Positions 1 to 8,302 of a DNA stretch of 33,570 bases are shown here, in pieces. The number at the start of each line of letters is the position of its first letter. Positions within the stretch are counted from its first letter, which is position 1. The notes below the pieces were generated by a model, which saw only the letters and a program-made list of their open reading frames with translations, was not told the DNA's origin and did not search any database. The translations under genes and the position numbers were made by a program. Source of the DNA: Ornithinimicrobium sp. (GTDB lineage: Bacteria; Actinomycetota; Actinomycetes; Actinomycetales; Dermatophilaceae); assembly GCF_030537745.1 (NCBI RefSeq), contig NZ_JAUNVI010000033.1, forward strand, positions 1-33,570, read 5' to 3'.

Positions 1-34
1 GTCGACATCAGGAATTCTTCATAGATCGAAGGAA

Positions 35-409
35 GTGCGCAAGGTGCGGAAGCAGGCGGTGAGGCAGCAGGCGAGGGCGCGGGCGCGGGAGGCTCGGGCT
101 AAAGTGCGACAGGAACGGGTGCAGCGGGAGCGTCGGTGGGCCAGTTGCGGCGAGGCGGTGGCGGTGGCGCTGGCTGAGCGGGACGCAGCGGTCAGCGACT
201 GCGAGCAGCGAGCGGGGCGGGCGCTGCGGTCGCTGGTCCAGGAGGAAGGGCTGAGCACACAGGAGGCGTTGGCGTGGTGCGGTGATGACACGTTGACGCG
301 GCGGGAGGTGTATCGGCTGATCCGGGCTCTAGATGCCGGTGACGAGAACGAGAAGCAGGGGCAGGGTTCGGCGGCGGAGGTGTCGACGGCTGAGAGCATG
401 GGGGAGTGA
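35..409 (+). CDS. Basic hypothetical protein, probably 5'-truncated by the window
   Basis: I do not recognise this family. The first half is dominated by Arg, Lys, Gln and Ala and should form a long charged helix or coiled coil. The second half (about residues 70-100) has a short helix-turn-helix-like stretch with the text LSTQEALAWCGDD and TRREVYRLIRALD. A GTG at 35 with a GAAGGA-like ribosome site just before it is a possible start, but the same frame is open to base 2, so the gene may begin outside the window. A strong hairpin follows the stop by two bases, which supports a real transcription unit ending here. Arg-rich small proteins of this kind occur on actinobacterial plasmids and islands; that link is only a guess. 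Confidence 0.5.
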   Translation: MRKVRKQAVRQQARARAREARAKVRQERVQRERRWASCGEAVAVALAERDAAVSDCEQRAGRALRSLVQEEGLSTQEALAWCGDDTLTRREVYRLIRALDAGDENEKQGQGSAAEVSTAESMGE

Positions 410-411
410 CT

Positions 412-460
412 GCGCGTCGGCGCCCGCTGCGAAGGCGGCAGGCTGCGGGCGCCGACGCGC
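412..460 (+). terminator. 16-bp perfect hairpin after the first gene
   Basis: Arms 412-427 and 445-460 are exact reverse complements (GCGCGTCGGCGCCCGC against GCGGGCGCCGACGCGC) with a 17-base loop. The hairpin begins two bases after the stop codon at 409. No T-run follows, as is common for actinobacterial terminators. Confidence 0.7.
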
Positions 461-964
461 CAACGAAGTTTCCGTGCGCGCAGACCCGTGCGCTCGACTT
501 GCTCGCGCCAGTGACTCGAACTGGCCAACGGTGGAGTTGTTAGTGCATCTGCCTGACTAAAGGTACCCATGACCCCAAGTGGAGCAGATCCCCCTCGGGT
601 CTCAGACGCGAAGGAACTCCTTTGGCCAGCCCCGCCCCCACAAGCCCGAGCGAGCCGTGCGGGCGAAAAGGTCGCCTTTCCCCGGCACGTCATTGACGTT
701 CACCGCCTGAACGTGAGGGCTGTGTGAGCTATGGCTCGTTCGGCAGCGACGGCGGAGTGCTCGGCCAGCCCGCTGTGACAACTCGGGGACCCGCCGTGCA
801 GCGACACCGTGCAGGAGTCAGCAGCACACACAAATACTTTGGTCAGGACTCCACGCCGCGGGCCGGTGGGTGCATTGCCCATAGTTTCCTCACGCTGAGC
901 GGCCATAGCGTCCTCAGACGATGAGATCGGTAGTGAGCTGGTCGGCAGGACTATCGACCTCGGC
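461..964. other. Intergenic region with two small inverted repeats
   Basis: I see no supportable gene in these 504 bases. Two small perfect dyads are present. One is GGCGA/TCGCC at 662-676, followed by TTT. The other is ACGTTCA/TGAACGT at 696-714 with a CCGCC loop; it could be an operator or a small hairpin. Genes on both sides end towards this region, so it is a convergent spacer. Confidence 0.5.
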
Positions 965-1558
965 TTAACGCGCCTCGAGGCGGGGAAGCAGTCCATTGAG
1001 GACAAGGTCGGTGAAGACGTCGCCAATCGCGTCGGGAGACATCGGTCCGTTGGGTCGAGCCCAGATGTAGGCATAGTGGTGTAGCCCAAGCAGTGCCTTC
1101 ACGGCGAGTGGGCTGACCAGCGAAGGGTCGAAGACGCCCTCTTCCGCCCCACGGTGGAGCATGTCGGCCCAGACCTGCTCGTACTTCCGGTGCAGGTCGA
1201 GCACCTGTTCGCGGCGATCGTCCTGGACTGCGTGTAGGTCGCGGAAGCAGACCGTCATCTCGGGCAGGTGGTCCATGATCTCCTGGAGCACCCTGCGTGA
1301 GAACAGGCGTAGACGCTGCTGCGCCGGCAGGTCCTGCCCGAGCAACTCGTCGCCAGACTCAATGAGGCGGCACAGGTACTCCGTCGTGATCCCGAAGAGT
1401 AGGTCATCTTTGCTCGTCACATGGTGGTAGATGCTGCCTCGGCTCAGGCCGGTAGCGCGCTCCAGATCGGCCATACCAGTCCCATGAAACCCGTTCACGG
1501 CGAACAGCTCGGCTGCGCCGCGGAACAACGTTTCCCGGCTGCTGTGCCTTCGCTCCAT
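965..1558 (-). CDS. TetR/AcrR family transcriptional repressor
   Basis: This 197-residue protein has the TetR layout. An N-terminal DNA-binding domain includes FRGAAELFAVNGFHGTGM, then a helix-turn-helix around residues 30-50 (LERATGLSRGSIYHHVTSKDDL). An all-helical ligand domain fills the rest. The length is normal for the family. The ATG at 1558 has a GAGGGG ribosome site six bases upstream. The gene diverges from the short-chain acid operon at 1706 and a long palindrome lies between them, so it very likely represses that operon and perhaps itself. The inducer is unknown. A CoA thioester or the imported acid would fit, since TetR repressors beside acyl-CoA genes often sense acyl-CoAs. The family call is firm; the ligand is inference. 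Confidence 0.93.
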   Translation of the reverse strand: MERRHSSRETLFRGAAELFAVNGFHGTGMADLERATGLSRGSIYHHVTSKDDLLFGITTEYLCRLIESGDELLGQDLPAQQRLRLFSRRVLQEIMDHLPEMTVCFRDLHAVQDDRREQVLDLHRKYEQVWADMLHRGAEEGVFDPSLVSPLAVKALLGLHHYAYIWARPNGPMSPDAIGDVFTDLVLNGLLPRLEAR

Positions 1559-1591
1559 CTCATCCCCTCGTCAACGGGCCTGTTTCGACTG

Positions 1592-1620
1592 TTTACAGAC
1601 TGGCTTGATTACTGTACTGT
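1592..1620 (+). promoter_or_regulatory. Candidate sigma-70 type promoter of the acid operon
   Basis: TTTACA at 1592-1597 and TACTGT at 1615-1620 are separated by 17 bases. The -10 hexamer touches the left end of the long palindrome, so a bound repressor would cover the -10 and start region. The likely transcript start near 1627 leaves a leader of about 80 bases before the ATG at 1706. Confidence 0.45.
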
Positions 1621-1657
1621 ACCGACCGATCGGTCTACTAGACTGATCGGTCGGTAC
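1619..1657. promoter_or_regulatory. 39-bp near-perfect palindrome, likely TetR operator
   Basis: Bases 1619-1657 read the same on both strands around C1638, except for one mismatched pair (1632/1644). The left arm is GTACCGACCGATCGGT. Each arm contains its own shorter palindrome: GACCGATCGGTC at 1624-1635 (perfect) and GACTGATCGGTC at 1641-1652 (one mismatch). Their centres are 17 bases apart. This could seat two TetR dimers side by side. It lies between the TetR gene and the transporter and overlaps the candidate promoter. Confidence 0.85.
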
Positions 1658-1705
1658 AAGATCCTCTTCCCAGCGTGGGGAAGCGGCAGACCCAAGGAGA
1701 CAACG

Positions 1706-3100
1706 ATGGCTGACGACCTCGAAACCAAGTCCCCCATAAAGCGCCCGAACCACGAACGGCGCTCAATGGACGCACTGATGGGTCCCCTAAACGCGGTGGT
1801 TGAGAGGTACATGCCCAGCGCGTTCCTCTTCGCGGTCGCGCTCACCGCGGTCGTGGCGGTCGCGGCGTTGATCGTGACCGACTCCGGACCGGCGGAGGTC
1901 GTCAACGGGTGGGGCGACGGGTTATCGGGCCTGCTCGCCTTCACCATGCAGATGGTGCTGATTCTGCTCCTCGGTTACATGCTTGCCCACACCGGGCCCG
2001 TCCACCGTCTACTGGTCAAACTCGGCTCCGTGCCCCGCAGCGAGGGACAGGCCTACATCTTCGTGGTCGTCGTGACCGCGGTCGCCTCGCTGATCACCTG
2101 GGGTCTCGGGCTCGTCGTAGGTGCAGTCATTGCGAAGGAGGTCGCGCGCCAGGGCAAGACCAAGGGTCTGCGCCTGCACTTCCCGCTCCTGGTCGCTGCG
2201 GGTTACTCGGGCTGGGTCGTCTGGCACATGGGCTACTCCGGATCTGGGCCGCTCGCGGCCGCGACGGAGGGGTCCTTCGTGACCGAGCTCACCGGCCAGG
2301 TGATCCCAATGTCCGAGACCACATTCAGCATCTGGAACATGGTCGGCGCCGTCCTCACGGTGATCGGGGTCGCCGCGGCGATGTACTTCGTGCGGCCCCG
2401 GTCCGCCTCCAAGATCATCGAGTTCGACCCGAAGCAGGAAGCCGCGGCTTACGTCAAGGAAGACATCAACACCCCGGCCGACCGGCTGGATGCCAGCCGC
2501 TGGCCCACGCTGCTCCTCGGCCTCGCGCTCGCGGCCTACATCATCATGCACTTCGCCAACGGCGGCACGTTGACGCTGGACATTGTCAACTGGTCGTTCA
2601 TGATGCTCATCCTCCTGCTCGTCGCCAACTCCAGCGAGATGCTCGCCCTGGTCCGCAGCTCGGCCAGCAATGTCGGAGACGTGGTCTTCCAGTACCCGCT
2701 CTACGCGGGAATCCTCGGGATCATGGCCTCCACCGGCCTAATGGAGTGGCTGACACAGAAGATGGTGATGATCTCCACCGAAGCCACCTTCCCAATCATC
2801 GGCCTCTTCTCCGCCGGCCTTGTCAACATTTTCGTGCCCTCGGGTGGCGCGCAGTTCGCGGTGCAGGGACCAATTGTCCTCGACGCGGCCCAGGCCCTCG
2901 GCGTCGATCCCGCCATTGCCATCATGGCGGTCGCGTACGGCGACCAATGGACGAACATGATCCAGCCGTTCTGGGCGCTGCCCCTCTTGGCGATCGCGGG
3001 GCTGAAGATCAGGGACATCATGGGCTACACCACCATCACCTTCCTCGTCTCCGGAGTCTTCTTCGCTGGCATCCTGTTCACCGCAAACCTCTTCCTCTAA
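1706..3100 (+). CDS. atoE: Short-chain fatty acid transporter, AtoE family
   Basis: This 464-residue membrane protein belongs to the SCFA_trans/AtoE family, which imports short-chain fatty acids and acetoacetate across the cytoplasmic membrane. About ten hydrophobic segments start near residue 38. Family hallmarks near the C-terminus are VPSGGAQFAVQGP (from residue 377) and GDQWTNMIQPFW (from residue 412). The frame is open upstream to 1421, but the ATG at 1706 is preferred: AAGGAGA lies just upstream, and the earlier codons would run through the operator. It is first in a seven-gene operon, 24 bases before the acetoacetate-CoA ligase, which fits uptake followed by CoA activation. The TetR operator upstream is the likely control point. 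Family assignment is secure; whether acetoacetate, butyrate or a branched acid is the real substrate is open. Confidence 0.93.
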   Translation: MADDLETKSPIKRPNHERRSMDALMGPLNAVVERYMPSAFLFAVALTAVVAVAALIVTDSGPAEVVNGWGDGLSGLLAFTMQMVLILLLGYMLAHTGPVHRLLVKLGSVPRSEGQAYIFVVVVTAVASLITWGLGLVVGAVIAKEVARQGKTKGLRLHFPLLVAAGYSGWVVWHMGYSGSGPLAAATEGSFVTELTGQVIPMSETTFSIWNMVGAVLTVIGVAAAMYFVRPRSASKIIEFDPKQEAAAYVKEDINTPADRLDASRWPTLLLGLALAAYIIMHFANGGTLTLDIVNWSFMMLILLLVANSSEMLALVRSSASNVGDVVFQYPLYAGILGIMASTGLMEWLTQKMVMISTEATFPIIGLFSAGLVNIFVPSGGAQFAVQGPIVLDAAQALGVDPAIAIMAVAYGDQWTNMIQPFWALPLLAIAGLKIRDIMGYTTITFLVSGVFFAGILFTANLFL

Positions 3101-3124
3101 GTCGCGCCAGATTAAGGAAAACGT

Positions 3125-5065
3125 ATGTCGCACACTCCCGAAATAATGTGGTCGCCAACACCCGAAGGTGCTGCGCGGACGCATATGCACGCCTTCATGA
3201 CGGAGAACGGCTTCGAGCGGTACGAAGCGTTGCACCGATGGTCGGTCGCACGTCCAGCGGACTTCTGGTCGGCACTGTGGCAGTACGCAGGGATCGTCGG
3301 AGACCCTGGAGACCTGGCCTTCGTCCGCCACGAGCAGCAGCCCATGACGGGCTCGCGCTTCTTCCCCCACGCCAGCGTCAACCTGGCGGAGAACCTCCTA
3401 CAGGGGGAAGCGGGCGACGTGGTCGTCGTGGAGGCGGACGAAAGCGGCGTGCGGGTGCAGCTCACCCGTGGCGAGCTCCGCACGGAGGTCGCACGCGCTC
3501 AGCAGGTGCTGCTCAGGCTGGGGGTCGAGGCGGGAGACCGAGTTGCGGGCATCGTGCCGAACACGGCGGCGGCACTTGCGCTCACCCTCGGCGCACTGTC
3601 CATCGGCGCGGTGTGGACCTCGTGTGCACCGGAGTTCGGCCCCACAGGAGTTCTCGACAGATTCGGGCAGGTCTCGCCGTCAGTCCTCGTGGTGGCCGAG
3701 GACTACGTCTACAACGGAAAGCGGCACTCCTTGGTGGCCAAGGGCCTGGACATCGCGACGCAATTGCCGGGCCTGGGCCACGTGCTCGTGCTCGGTGAGG
3801 CAGCCGCGGACCGGGCGGGCGACGCTGTGGTCCACCAGATCGCCGACCTGGTCGACGAATCTGATTCTACGCCCCAATTCATGCCGCTGCCCTTCGACCA
3901 TCCGGCCTACATTGTCTACACCTCCGGCACCACCGGTCTGCCGAAGTCGATCGTCCACCGTACCGGTGGGATCCTGCTCAACCTGCTCAAGGAACACCTG
4001 CTCCACGGTGACGTCCAGCGCGGCGATCGCATGCTCTACTTCACGAACACGGCGTGGATGATGTACCACTGGTCGATCGCCGCGCTGGGATGCGGAGCAT
4101 CGGTGGTGCTGTACGACGGAGCGGCCATCCCCACAGCGCGGCAGGACGTCCTCTGGCAGTTAATCGATGAGCTCGGTGTAACCCACTTTGGGACTAGCCC
4201 GAAGTACCTTTCCATGATGGCCAAGCTCGGTATCCGGCCGAACCGTGATCTCGACCTGGTCGCGCTGCGGTGCATCCTGTCCGCGGGTGCCCCGTTGACC
4301 GACGACAACTTCGACTGGGTCTACGGGGAGGTCAAGTCCGAGCTGATGCTGGCATCGATCTCCGGCGGGACCGAGATCCTCGGCTGCTTCGTGCTCGGTA
4401 ACCCGTTGTTGTCCGTACACAGCGGCGAGATCCAGGGACCTGCCTTGGGAATGGCTGTCGCAGCGCTTGACGAGCGTCAGGTCCCGGTGCTGGGCCGGCC
4501 AGGCGATCTCGTGTGCACCGAGCCTTTCCCGAGCATGCCTTTGACCTTTTGGGGTGAGAATGGAGACGAGCGCTACCGGCAGGCCTACTTCTCGACCAAG
4601 GATGAGGTCTGGTACCACGGGGACCTCGCGGAGTTCCGTCCCACCGGAGTAGTGATCTCCGGCCGGACAGACACCACGCTTAAACCGGGCGGGGTTCGCA
4701 TCGGAACCAGCGAGATTTACCGGGTCGTGGAGCAGATCCCGGGAGTGCGAGATTCATTGGTGATCGGCTACCCGATCGAAGGTGATATGGAGATCTGGCT
4801 CTTCGTAATCCCGGACGGAAATGCCGTCGTCGATGTCCAGCGGATCCGCCGAGCCCTGCGTGCCGAGGCGTCTCCGCGCCATGTGCCGTCCAGAGTTTTT
4901 TCCGTGCCGGAGATCCCCTACAACCTGGCCGGCAAGAAGGTCGAGGGCGCCGTCCTCAAGGCAGTGACCGGTCGGCCAGTCGCCAATCGAGACTCGTTGA
5001 GCAACCCCGACTGTCTGGACTTGTTTGCTGTCGAGGGTCTGTTGGTCCGTGAGGTGAAAGCATGA
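3125..5065 (+). CDS. Acetoacetate-CoA ligase (acetoacetyl-CoA synthetase)
   Basis: This 646-residue enzyme of the ANL adenylate-forming superfamily is close to the normal length of acetoacetyl-CoA synthetases, which turn acetoacetate, ATP and CoA into acetoacetyl-CoA in the cytoplasm. The N-terminus MSHTPEIMWSPT matches the family's opening. The nucleotide-binding loop YTSGTTGLPKS is at residues 265-275. Further hallmarks are TNTAWMMYHW, the adenosine motif SGGTEILGCF, and a C-terminal AGKK segment near residue 604 with the expected adenylation lysine. The ATG has AAGGAAAA upstream. Its stop overlaps the next start as ATGA. Preceded by an acid transporter and followed by thiolases, it should supply the CoA ester for cleavage. 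Relatives can accept other short beta-keto or branched acids, so substrate identity is likely but not certain. Confidence 0.92.
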   Translation: MSHTPEIMWSPTPEGAARTHMHAFMTENGFERYEALHRWSVARPADFWSALWQYAGIVGDPGDLAFVRHEQQPMTGSRFFPHASVNLAENLLQGEAGDVVVVEADESGVRVQLTRGELRTEVARAQQVLLRLGVEAGDRVAGIVPNTAAALALTLGALSIGAVWTSCAPEFGPTGVLDRFGQVSPSVLVVAEDYVYNGKRHSLVAKGLDIATQLPGLGHVLVLGEAAADRAGDAVVHQIADLVDESDSTPQFMPLPFDHPAYIVYTSGTTGLPKSIVHRTGGILLNLLKEHLLHGDVQRGDRMLYFTNTAWMMYHWSIAALGCGASVVLYDGAAIPTARQDVLWQLIDELGVTHFGTSPKYLSMMAKLGIRPNRDLDLVALRCILSAGAPLTDDNFDWVYGEVKSELMLASISGGTEILGCFVLGNPLLSVHSGEIQGPALGMAVAALDERQVPVLGRPGDLVCTEPFPSMPLTFWGENGDERYRQAYFSTKDEVWYHGDLAEFRPTGVVISGRTDTTLKPGGVRIGTSEIYRVVEQIPGVRDSLVIGYPIEGDMEIWLFVIPDGNAVVDVQRIRRALRAEASPRHVPSRVFSVPEIPYNLAGKKVEGAVLKAVTGRPVANRDSLSNPDCLDLFAVEGLLVREVKA

Positions 5066-6213
5066 CCAAGGGAGCAATAGTCGGGATCGGCGAGCTTGCG
5101 CCGCAACGCTACTCCAGCGGCGAGACCACACTCAGCATGATCGCTGCAGCGTCCATCCAGGCCGTCCACGATGCCGGCCTGGAGAAGGAGGACGTGGACG
5201 GGCTGCTCGTTGGCCCGCAGGTCGGGGAGACGCCCCAGCACGTGCCGGCAACTGTGGCCGAGTACCTGGGCCTGCGCCCGGAAATGGCGAACGTGGTCGA
5301 CCTGGGGGGTGCTACCGGCGCGGGAATGGCCTGGCGCGCCGCGGCGGCGATCGAGGCCGGAATGTGCGACACCGTGCTCTGCGTCCTTGGCAACATCAAC
5401 GAGCGCGGCAGGGTAGCCCGGTCGCCGAATCGAAACCCGATCCGAGAGTTCGACGTCCCGTTCGGTGCGTCGGGCGCCAATACGTCCTATGCGTTTCTGG
5501 CGCGTCGGCACATGGAGGAGTATGGCACCACGCCAGAGCAACTGGCGGCGCCGATCGTCGCCCAGCGCGCGAATGCGCAGTTAAATCCCAAGGCGATCTT
5601 TCACGGCACGCCGCTGACCGTCGAGGACATTCTTTCCTCTCCGATGGTCGTCGACCCTCTTCGCCTGCTCGAGATCGTCATGCCTTGTGCCGGCGCGGCG
5701 GCCTTCGTGGTGACCAGCGAGGAGCGTGCGCGCGATTTAGCTCAGCCAGTCGTGAGCATCGCCGGAGCGGGCGAGAAAATCACCCACAGGGCTATGTCGC
5801 TGGCGCCATCCCTGACGTCCGGACCGCTGAAGGACGCCATAGCGCGCGCCTACCGTCAGAGCGGGGTGGGACCGGAAGACCTGGACCTGCTCCAACTTTA
5901 CGACTGCTACTCCATCGTCATCGCTATCACCCTCGAGGACGCAGGGGTATGCCCCCCTGGTCAGAGTGGTCAATGGATGGCCGAACGCGACCTGACGTGG
6001 CAGGGGCTGCAGCCGCTCAACACCCACGGCGGTCAGCTGTCCTTTGGGCAGGCGGACCTCGCCGGCGGCATGTCGCACCTCACCGAGGCGGTAGTGCAGT
6101 TGCGCAGGCAGGCTGGGGAGCGGCAGGTGCGGGACGCGGAGACGGCTTTGGTGACAGGCAACGGAGCGACCCTGAGCGAGGCGACCGCACTCGTCCTGCG
6201 CCGGGGCGCATGA
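5062..6213 (+). CDS. SCP2-type thiolase-like protein lacking the catalytic cysteine
   Basis: This 383-residue protein has the thiolase fold of the lipid-transfer/SCP2-thiolase branch. The site where true thiolases carry the nucleophilic Cys reads DLGGATGAG (residues 80-88), so that Cys is replaced by Gly. The region equal to NEAFA reads LYDCYS (279-284), the usual histidine region reads NTHGG (320-324), and the second Cys position reads GNG (366-368). It is therefore unlikely to catalyse classical thiolysis. Close functional analogues are the Ltp2-type aldolases of steroid degradation, which work with a DUF35 partner and cleave beta-hydroxyacyl-CoAs. A DUF35 gene follows 14 bases downstream, as expected for such a complex. 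Start overlaps the ligase stop (ATGA). Fold and missing Cys are seen; aldolase activity is inferred. Confidence 0.85.
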   Translation: MTKGAIVGIGELAPQRYSSGETTLSMIAAASIQAVHDAGLEKEDVDGLLVGPQVGETPQHVPATVAEYLGLRPEMANVVDLGGATGAGMAWRAAAAIEAGMCDTVLCVLGNINERGRVARSPNRNPIREFDVPFGASGANTSYAFLARRHMEEYGTTPEQLAAPIVAQRANAQLNPKAIFHGTPLTVEDILSSPMVVDPLRLLEIVMPCAGAAAFVVTSEERARDLAQPVVSIAGAGEKITHRAMSLAPSLTSGPLKDAIARAYRQSGVGPEDLDLLQLYDCYSIVIAITLEDAGVCPPGQSGQWMAERDLTWQGLQPLNTHGGQLSFGQADLAGGMSHLTEAVVQLRRQAGERQVRDAETALVTGNGATLSEATALVLRRGA

Positions 6214-6227
6214 GGCAGGAGATCACG

Positions 6228-6641
6228 ATGAGCAGACCCCCCTTTCCCGGCCCGACCAGCACGCCGATCAGCGAGCCCTTCTGGGCGGGCGTCGATGATG
6301 AGCGCCTGATGTTCCAGCGCTGCTCCGCCTGTGAGCGAGCCATCTTCCCAGCACGCGGACACTGTCCCGGGTGCTGGTCGCAAGACCTCGTTTGGCAGGA
6401 GAGCACCGGACGGGGCACGCTCGCGTCCTTCGCCGCGGTGCACCGTCCCGGACACGCAGCGTTCACAGACCTCACCCCATACACCCTCGCACTGGTCGAC
6501 CTCGAGGAAGGCTTCCGAATGCTCAGCCGGCTCGTCGAGGCCTCAGACTCGACGCCAACCCTGGGCTCCTCAGTGGAAGTGTCCTGGCGGATGCAAGGCG
6601 AGACGCGCCTCCCATTGTTTACGGTGAAGGAGAACTCATGA
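6228..6641 (+). CDS. DUF35 / OB-fold zinc-ribbon acyl-CoA-associated protein
   Basis: This 137-residue protein has the two-part DUF35 layout: a rubredoxin-like zinc ribbon with C32-x2-C35 and C46-x2-C49, then an OB-fold domain (about residues 55-137). Such proteins partner SCP2-type thiolase-like enzymes and are thought to bind the CoA part of the substrate; the DUF35 domain of ChsH2 docks the Ltp2 aldolase in cholesterol degradation. An ATG at 6228 preceded by CAGGAG is chosen over much longer open frame upstream, which only shadows the previous gene. It lies 14 bases after the cysteine-less thiolase-like gene and its stop overlaps the next start (ATGA), so the three are translationally linked. 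Function is likely a required subunit of the preceding enzyme. Confidence 0.9.
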   Translation: MSRPPFPGPTSTPISEPFWAGVDDERLMFQRCSACERAIFPARGHCPGCWSQDLVWQESTGRGTLASFAAVHRPGHAAFTDLTPYTLALVDLEEGFRMLSRLVEASDSTPTLGSSVEVSWRMQGETRLPLFTVKENS

Positions 6642-7825
6642 ACGACTTCAACGCGTCAGACGTGCCGGTCCTGCTCGACGGCGTGCGCACTCCCTACGGC
6701 CGGTACCTCAAGAGCATGCGCTCCCTCAGCGCCCGCCAGCTCGGGGCACACGCAGTGGCAGCACTGGTCGAACGCCTGCCCCGGATGGCGGACTGCGACG
6801 GCGCCCTGCTCGCGCAGGTCGTCCAGGGCGGGCTGGGTCAGAACCCCGCACGTCAGGCGTCCGTGGACGGTGGCCTCTCGATGCGGGTGCCTGCCCTTAC
6901 GCTCAACAACGTCTGCCTCGGCGGGATGTCGGCCCTGGCGGACGCGTCGCGGCGGATCCGGCTGGGGGAGGGACGCACCTACCTCGTGGGCGGTATGGAT
7001 TCAATGAGCCGGGCGCCACACGCGGGCCTCCTTCGCGACGGCTCCTCGATGACAGCAGTGGGCTTCGTCGACACTCTGTCCACGGACGGACTGTGGTGCT
7101 CCCTGGACGATGAGTCGATGGGTGTCCTGTCGGATCGCGTCAACCAGGACCTGGGCATCGGCCGTGAGGTCCAGGACGAGATCGCGTTGCGCAGCCATCA
7201 GCGTGCTCGGGCAGCCCGGGACTCCGGTGTCCTCGCCGAGGAGATCGCCCCGGTCACTGTGGGGACATTGGTGATCGAGCATGACGAGGGAATCCGTGAC
7301 GACACCAGTCTGGAGTCTCTCGCCCGCCTGCGGCCTGTGTTTGACAAAAACGGGACGGTTACGGCCGGCAACGCCTCACAGATGAGCGATGGCGCTTCCG
7401 TGGGCGCGATCGTCGCACGCTCGGTTGCGGAGGAATGGGGCGTCGAGCCGCTTGCGATAGTACGCGGCTACGCCGAGGTCGCCGGGCCGGATGCCAGCCT
7501 TCATCTCAAACCGGCTGCGGCCATTGAGGAAGTCCTGCGTCGGGCCGGCGTCCGTCTGTCCGACGTATCGGTTATCGAGATCAATGAAGCTTTCGCCAGT
7601 GTGGTCGAGGCCAGCCGTCGTGCCCTTTCGCTTCCCTTGGACGTCCTCAACGTCAACGGAGGCGCCATCGCACTCGGCCACCCCTTGGGCGGCACCGGTT
7701 TCCGGCTCGTCCTCACCGCCGCACACGAACTGCGCCGCCGTGGCGGCCGGTACGCCGTCGCCAGCATGTGCGGCGGGGGCGGCCAAGGCGCCGCCGTCCT
7801 CATCGAAAACGTCAACGCACGATAA
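6638..7825 (+). CDS. Acetyl-CoA acetyltransferase (thiolase)
   Basis: This 395-residue protein is a normal thiolase of typical length, with the full catalytic set: nucleophile C93 in NNVCLGG, NEAFA at 316-320, GHPLGGTG with H348, and C378 in MCGGGGQG. It should cleave acetoacetyl-CoA with CoA to two acetyl-CoA, or run in reverse. The usual NxCxSG motif has Gly in place of Ser, a mild deviation. ATG at 6638 overlaps the DUF35 stop (ATGA) and has AAGGAGA upstream; the longer open frame to 6371 lies over DUF35 and is rejected. It provides the conventional thiolysis step of the operon, which makes the presence of a second, cysteine-less thiolase fold more striking. Confidence 0.94.
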   Translation: MNDFNASDVPVLLDGVRTPYGRYLKSMRSLSARQLGAHAVAALVERLPRMADCDGALLAQVVQGGLGQNPARQASVDGGLSMRVPALTLNNVCLGGMSALADASRRIRLGEGRTYLVGGMDSMSRAPHAGLLRDGSSMTAVGFVDTLSTDGLWCSLDDESMGVLSDRVNQDLGIGREVQDEIALRSHQRARAARDSGVLAEEIAPVTVGTLVIEHDEGIRDDTSLESLARLRPVFDKNGTVTAGNASQMSDGASVGAIVARSVAEEWGVEPLAIVRGYAEVAGPDASLHLKPAAAIEEVLRRAGVRLSDVSVIEINEAFASVVEASRRALSLPLDVLNVNGGAIALGHPLGGTGFRLVLTAAHELRRRGGRYAVASMCGGGGQGAAVLIENVNAR

Positions 7826-7837
7826 AGGAGACATGTC

Positions 7838-8302
7838 ATGGCTAGTGAGACGACTACACAGCAGGGTTGGGCGGGCACGCGCTTCGGGCAGCCGAAGGTC
7901 GGTGCTACGGCGAGCATCAGCCGGACGTTCGGGCCACGCGACGTCGAGCTGTTCTCCGAGATCAGCGGGGACCGAAACCCGCTGCACATCGATGAAAAGG
8001 CGGCCAAGGCGTCCGTCTTCGGAGGACTCATTACTCAGGGTGGCATCACGACCGGGCTGCTTAATGCCGTGGTTGCCGAGCAGTTGCCTGGCCCGGGAAC
8101 TGTGTTCCTATCTGTTTCTTGGTCCTTCCGCCGCCCTACCTACTTCGGGGAGACGATGACAGCAACCGTCACGGTTGAGAAGGCCCGCGACGACAAGCCC
8201 ATCTGCAACCTGCGAACCGTCGTAGTCAATGCGGAGGGCGAAGTGTGTGTTGAGGGTGAGGCCGTAACGTACACCGCAGTGCTTGGTGAGGGTGGTGTCT
8301 GA
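7838..8302 (+). CDS. MaoC-type (R)-specific enoyl-CoA hydratase
   Basis: This 154-residue single hot-dog-fold protein is PhaJ/MaoC-like. The hydratase-2 motif with its catalytic Asp and His is visible as SGDRNPLHID (D45, H50), followed by the expected FGGLITQGG. Such enzymes add water to trans-2-enoyl-CoA to give (R)-3-hydroxyacyl-CoA, working as dimers in the cytoplasm. AAAGGAGA precedes the ATG by a good distance. It sits 12 bases after the thiolase and overlaps the MFS gene. A hydratase is not needed to use acetoacetate, so its presence suggests that an unsaturated acid enters the pathway, with hydration before cleavage by the thiolase-like/DUF35 pair. Confidence 0.9.
   Translation: MASETTTQQGWAGTRFGQPKVGATASISRTFGPRDVELFSEISGDRNPLHIDEKAAKASVFGGLITQGGITTGLLNAVVAEQLPGPGTVFLSVSWSFRRPTYFGETMTATVTVEKARDDKPICNLRTVVVNAEGEVCVEGEAVTYTAVLGEGGV

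Noticed and set aside
1..17. SalI and EcoRI recognition sequences close together at the window start, as if from a vector
   Set aside because: The flanking sequence reads on as open GC-rich coding frame; nothing else suggests cloning-vector DNA.
1909..3798. 629-codon open frame over the transporter and ligase on the plus strand
   Set aside because: It is a shifted-frame shadow of atoE and the ligase, rich in Arg, Pro and His, with no family resemblance.
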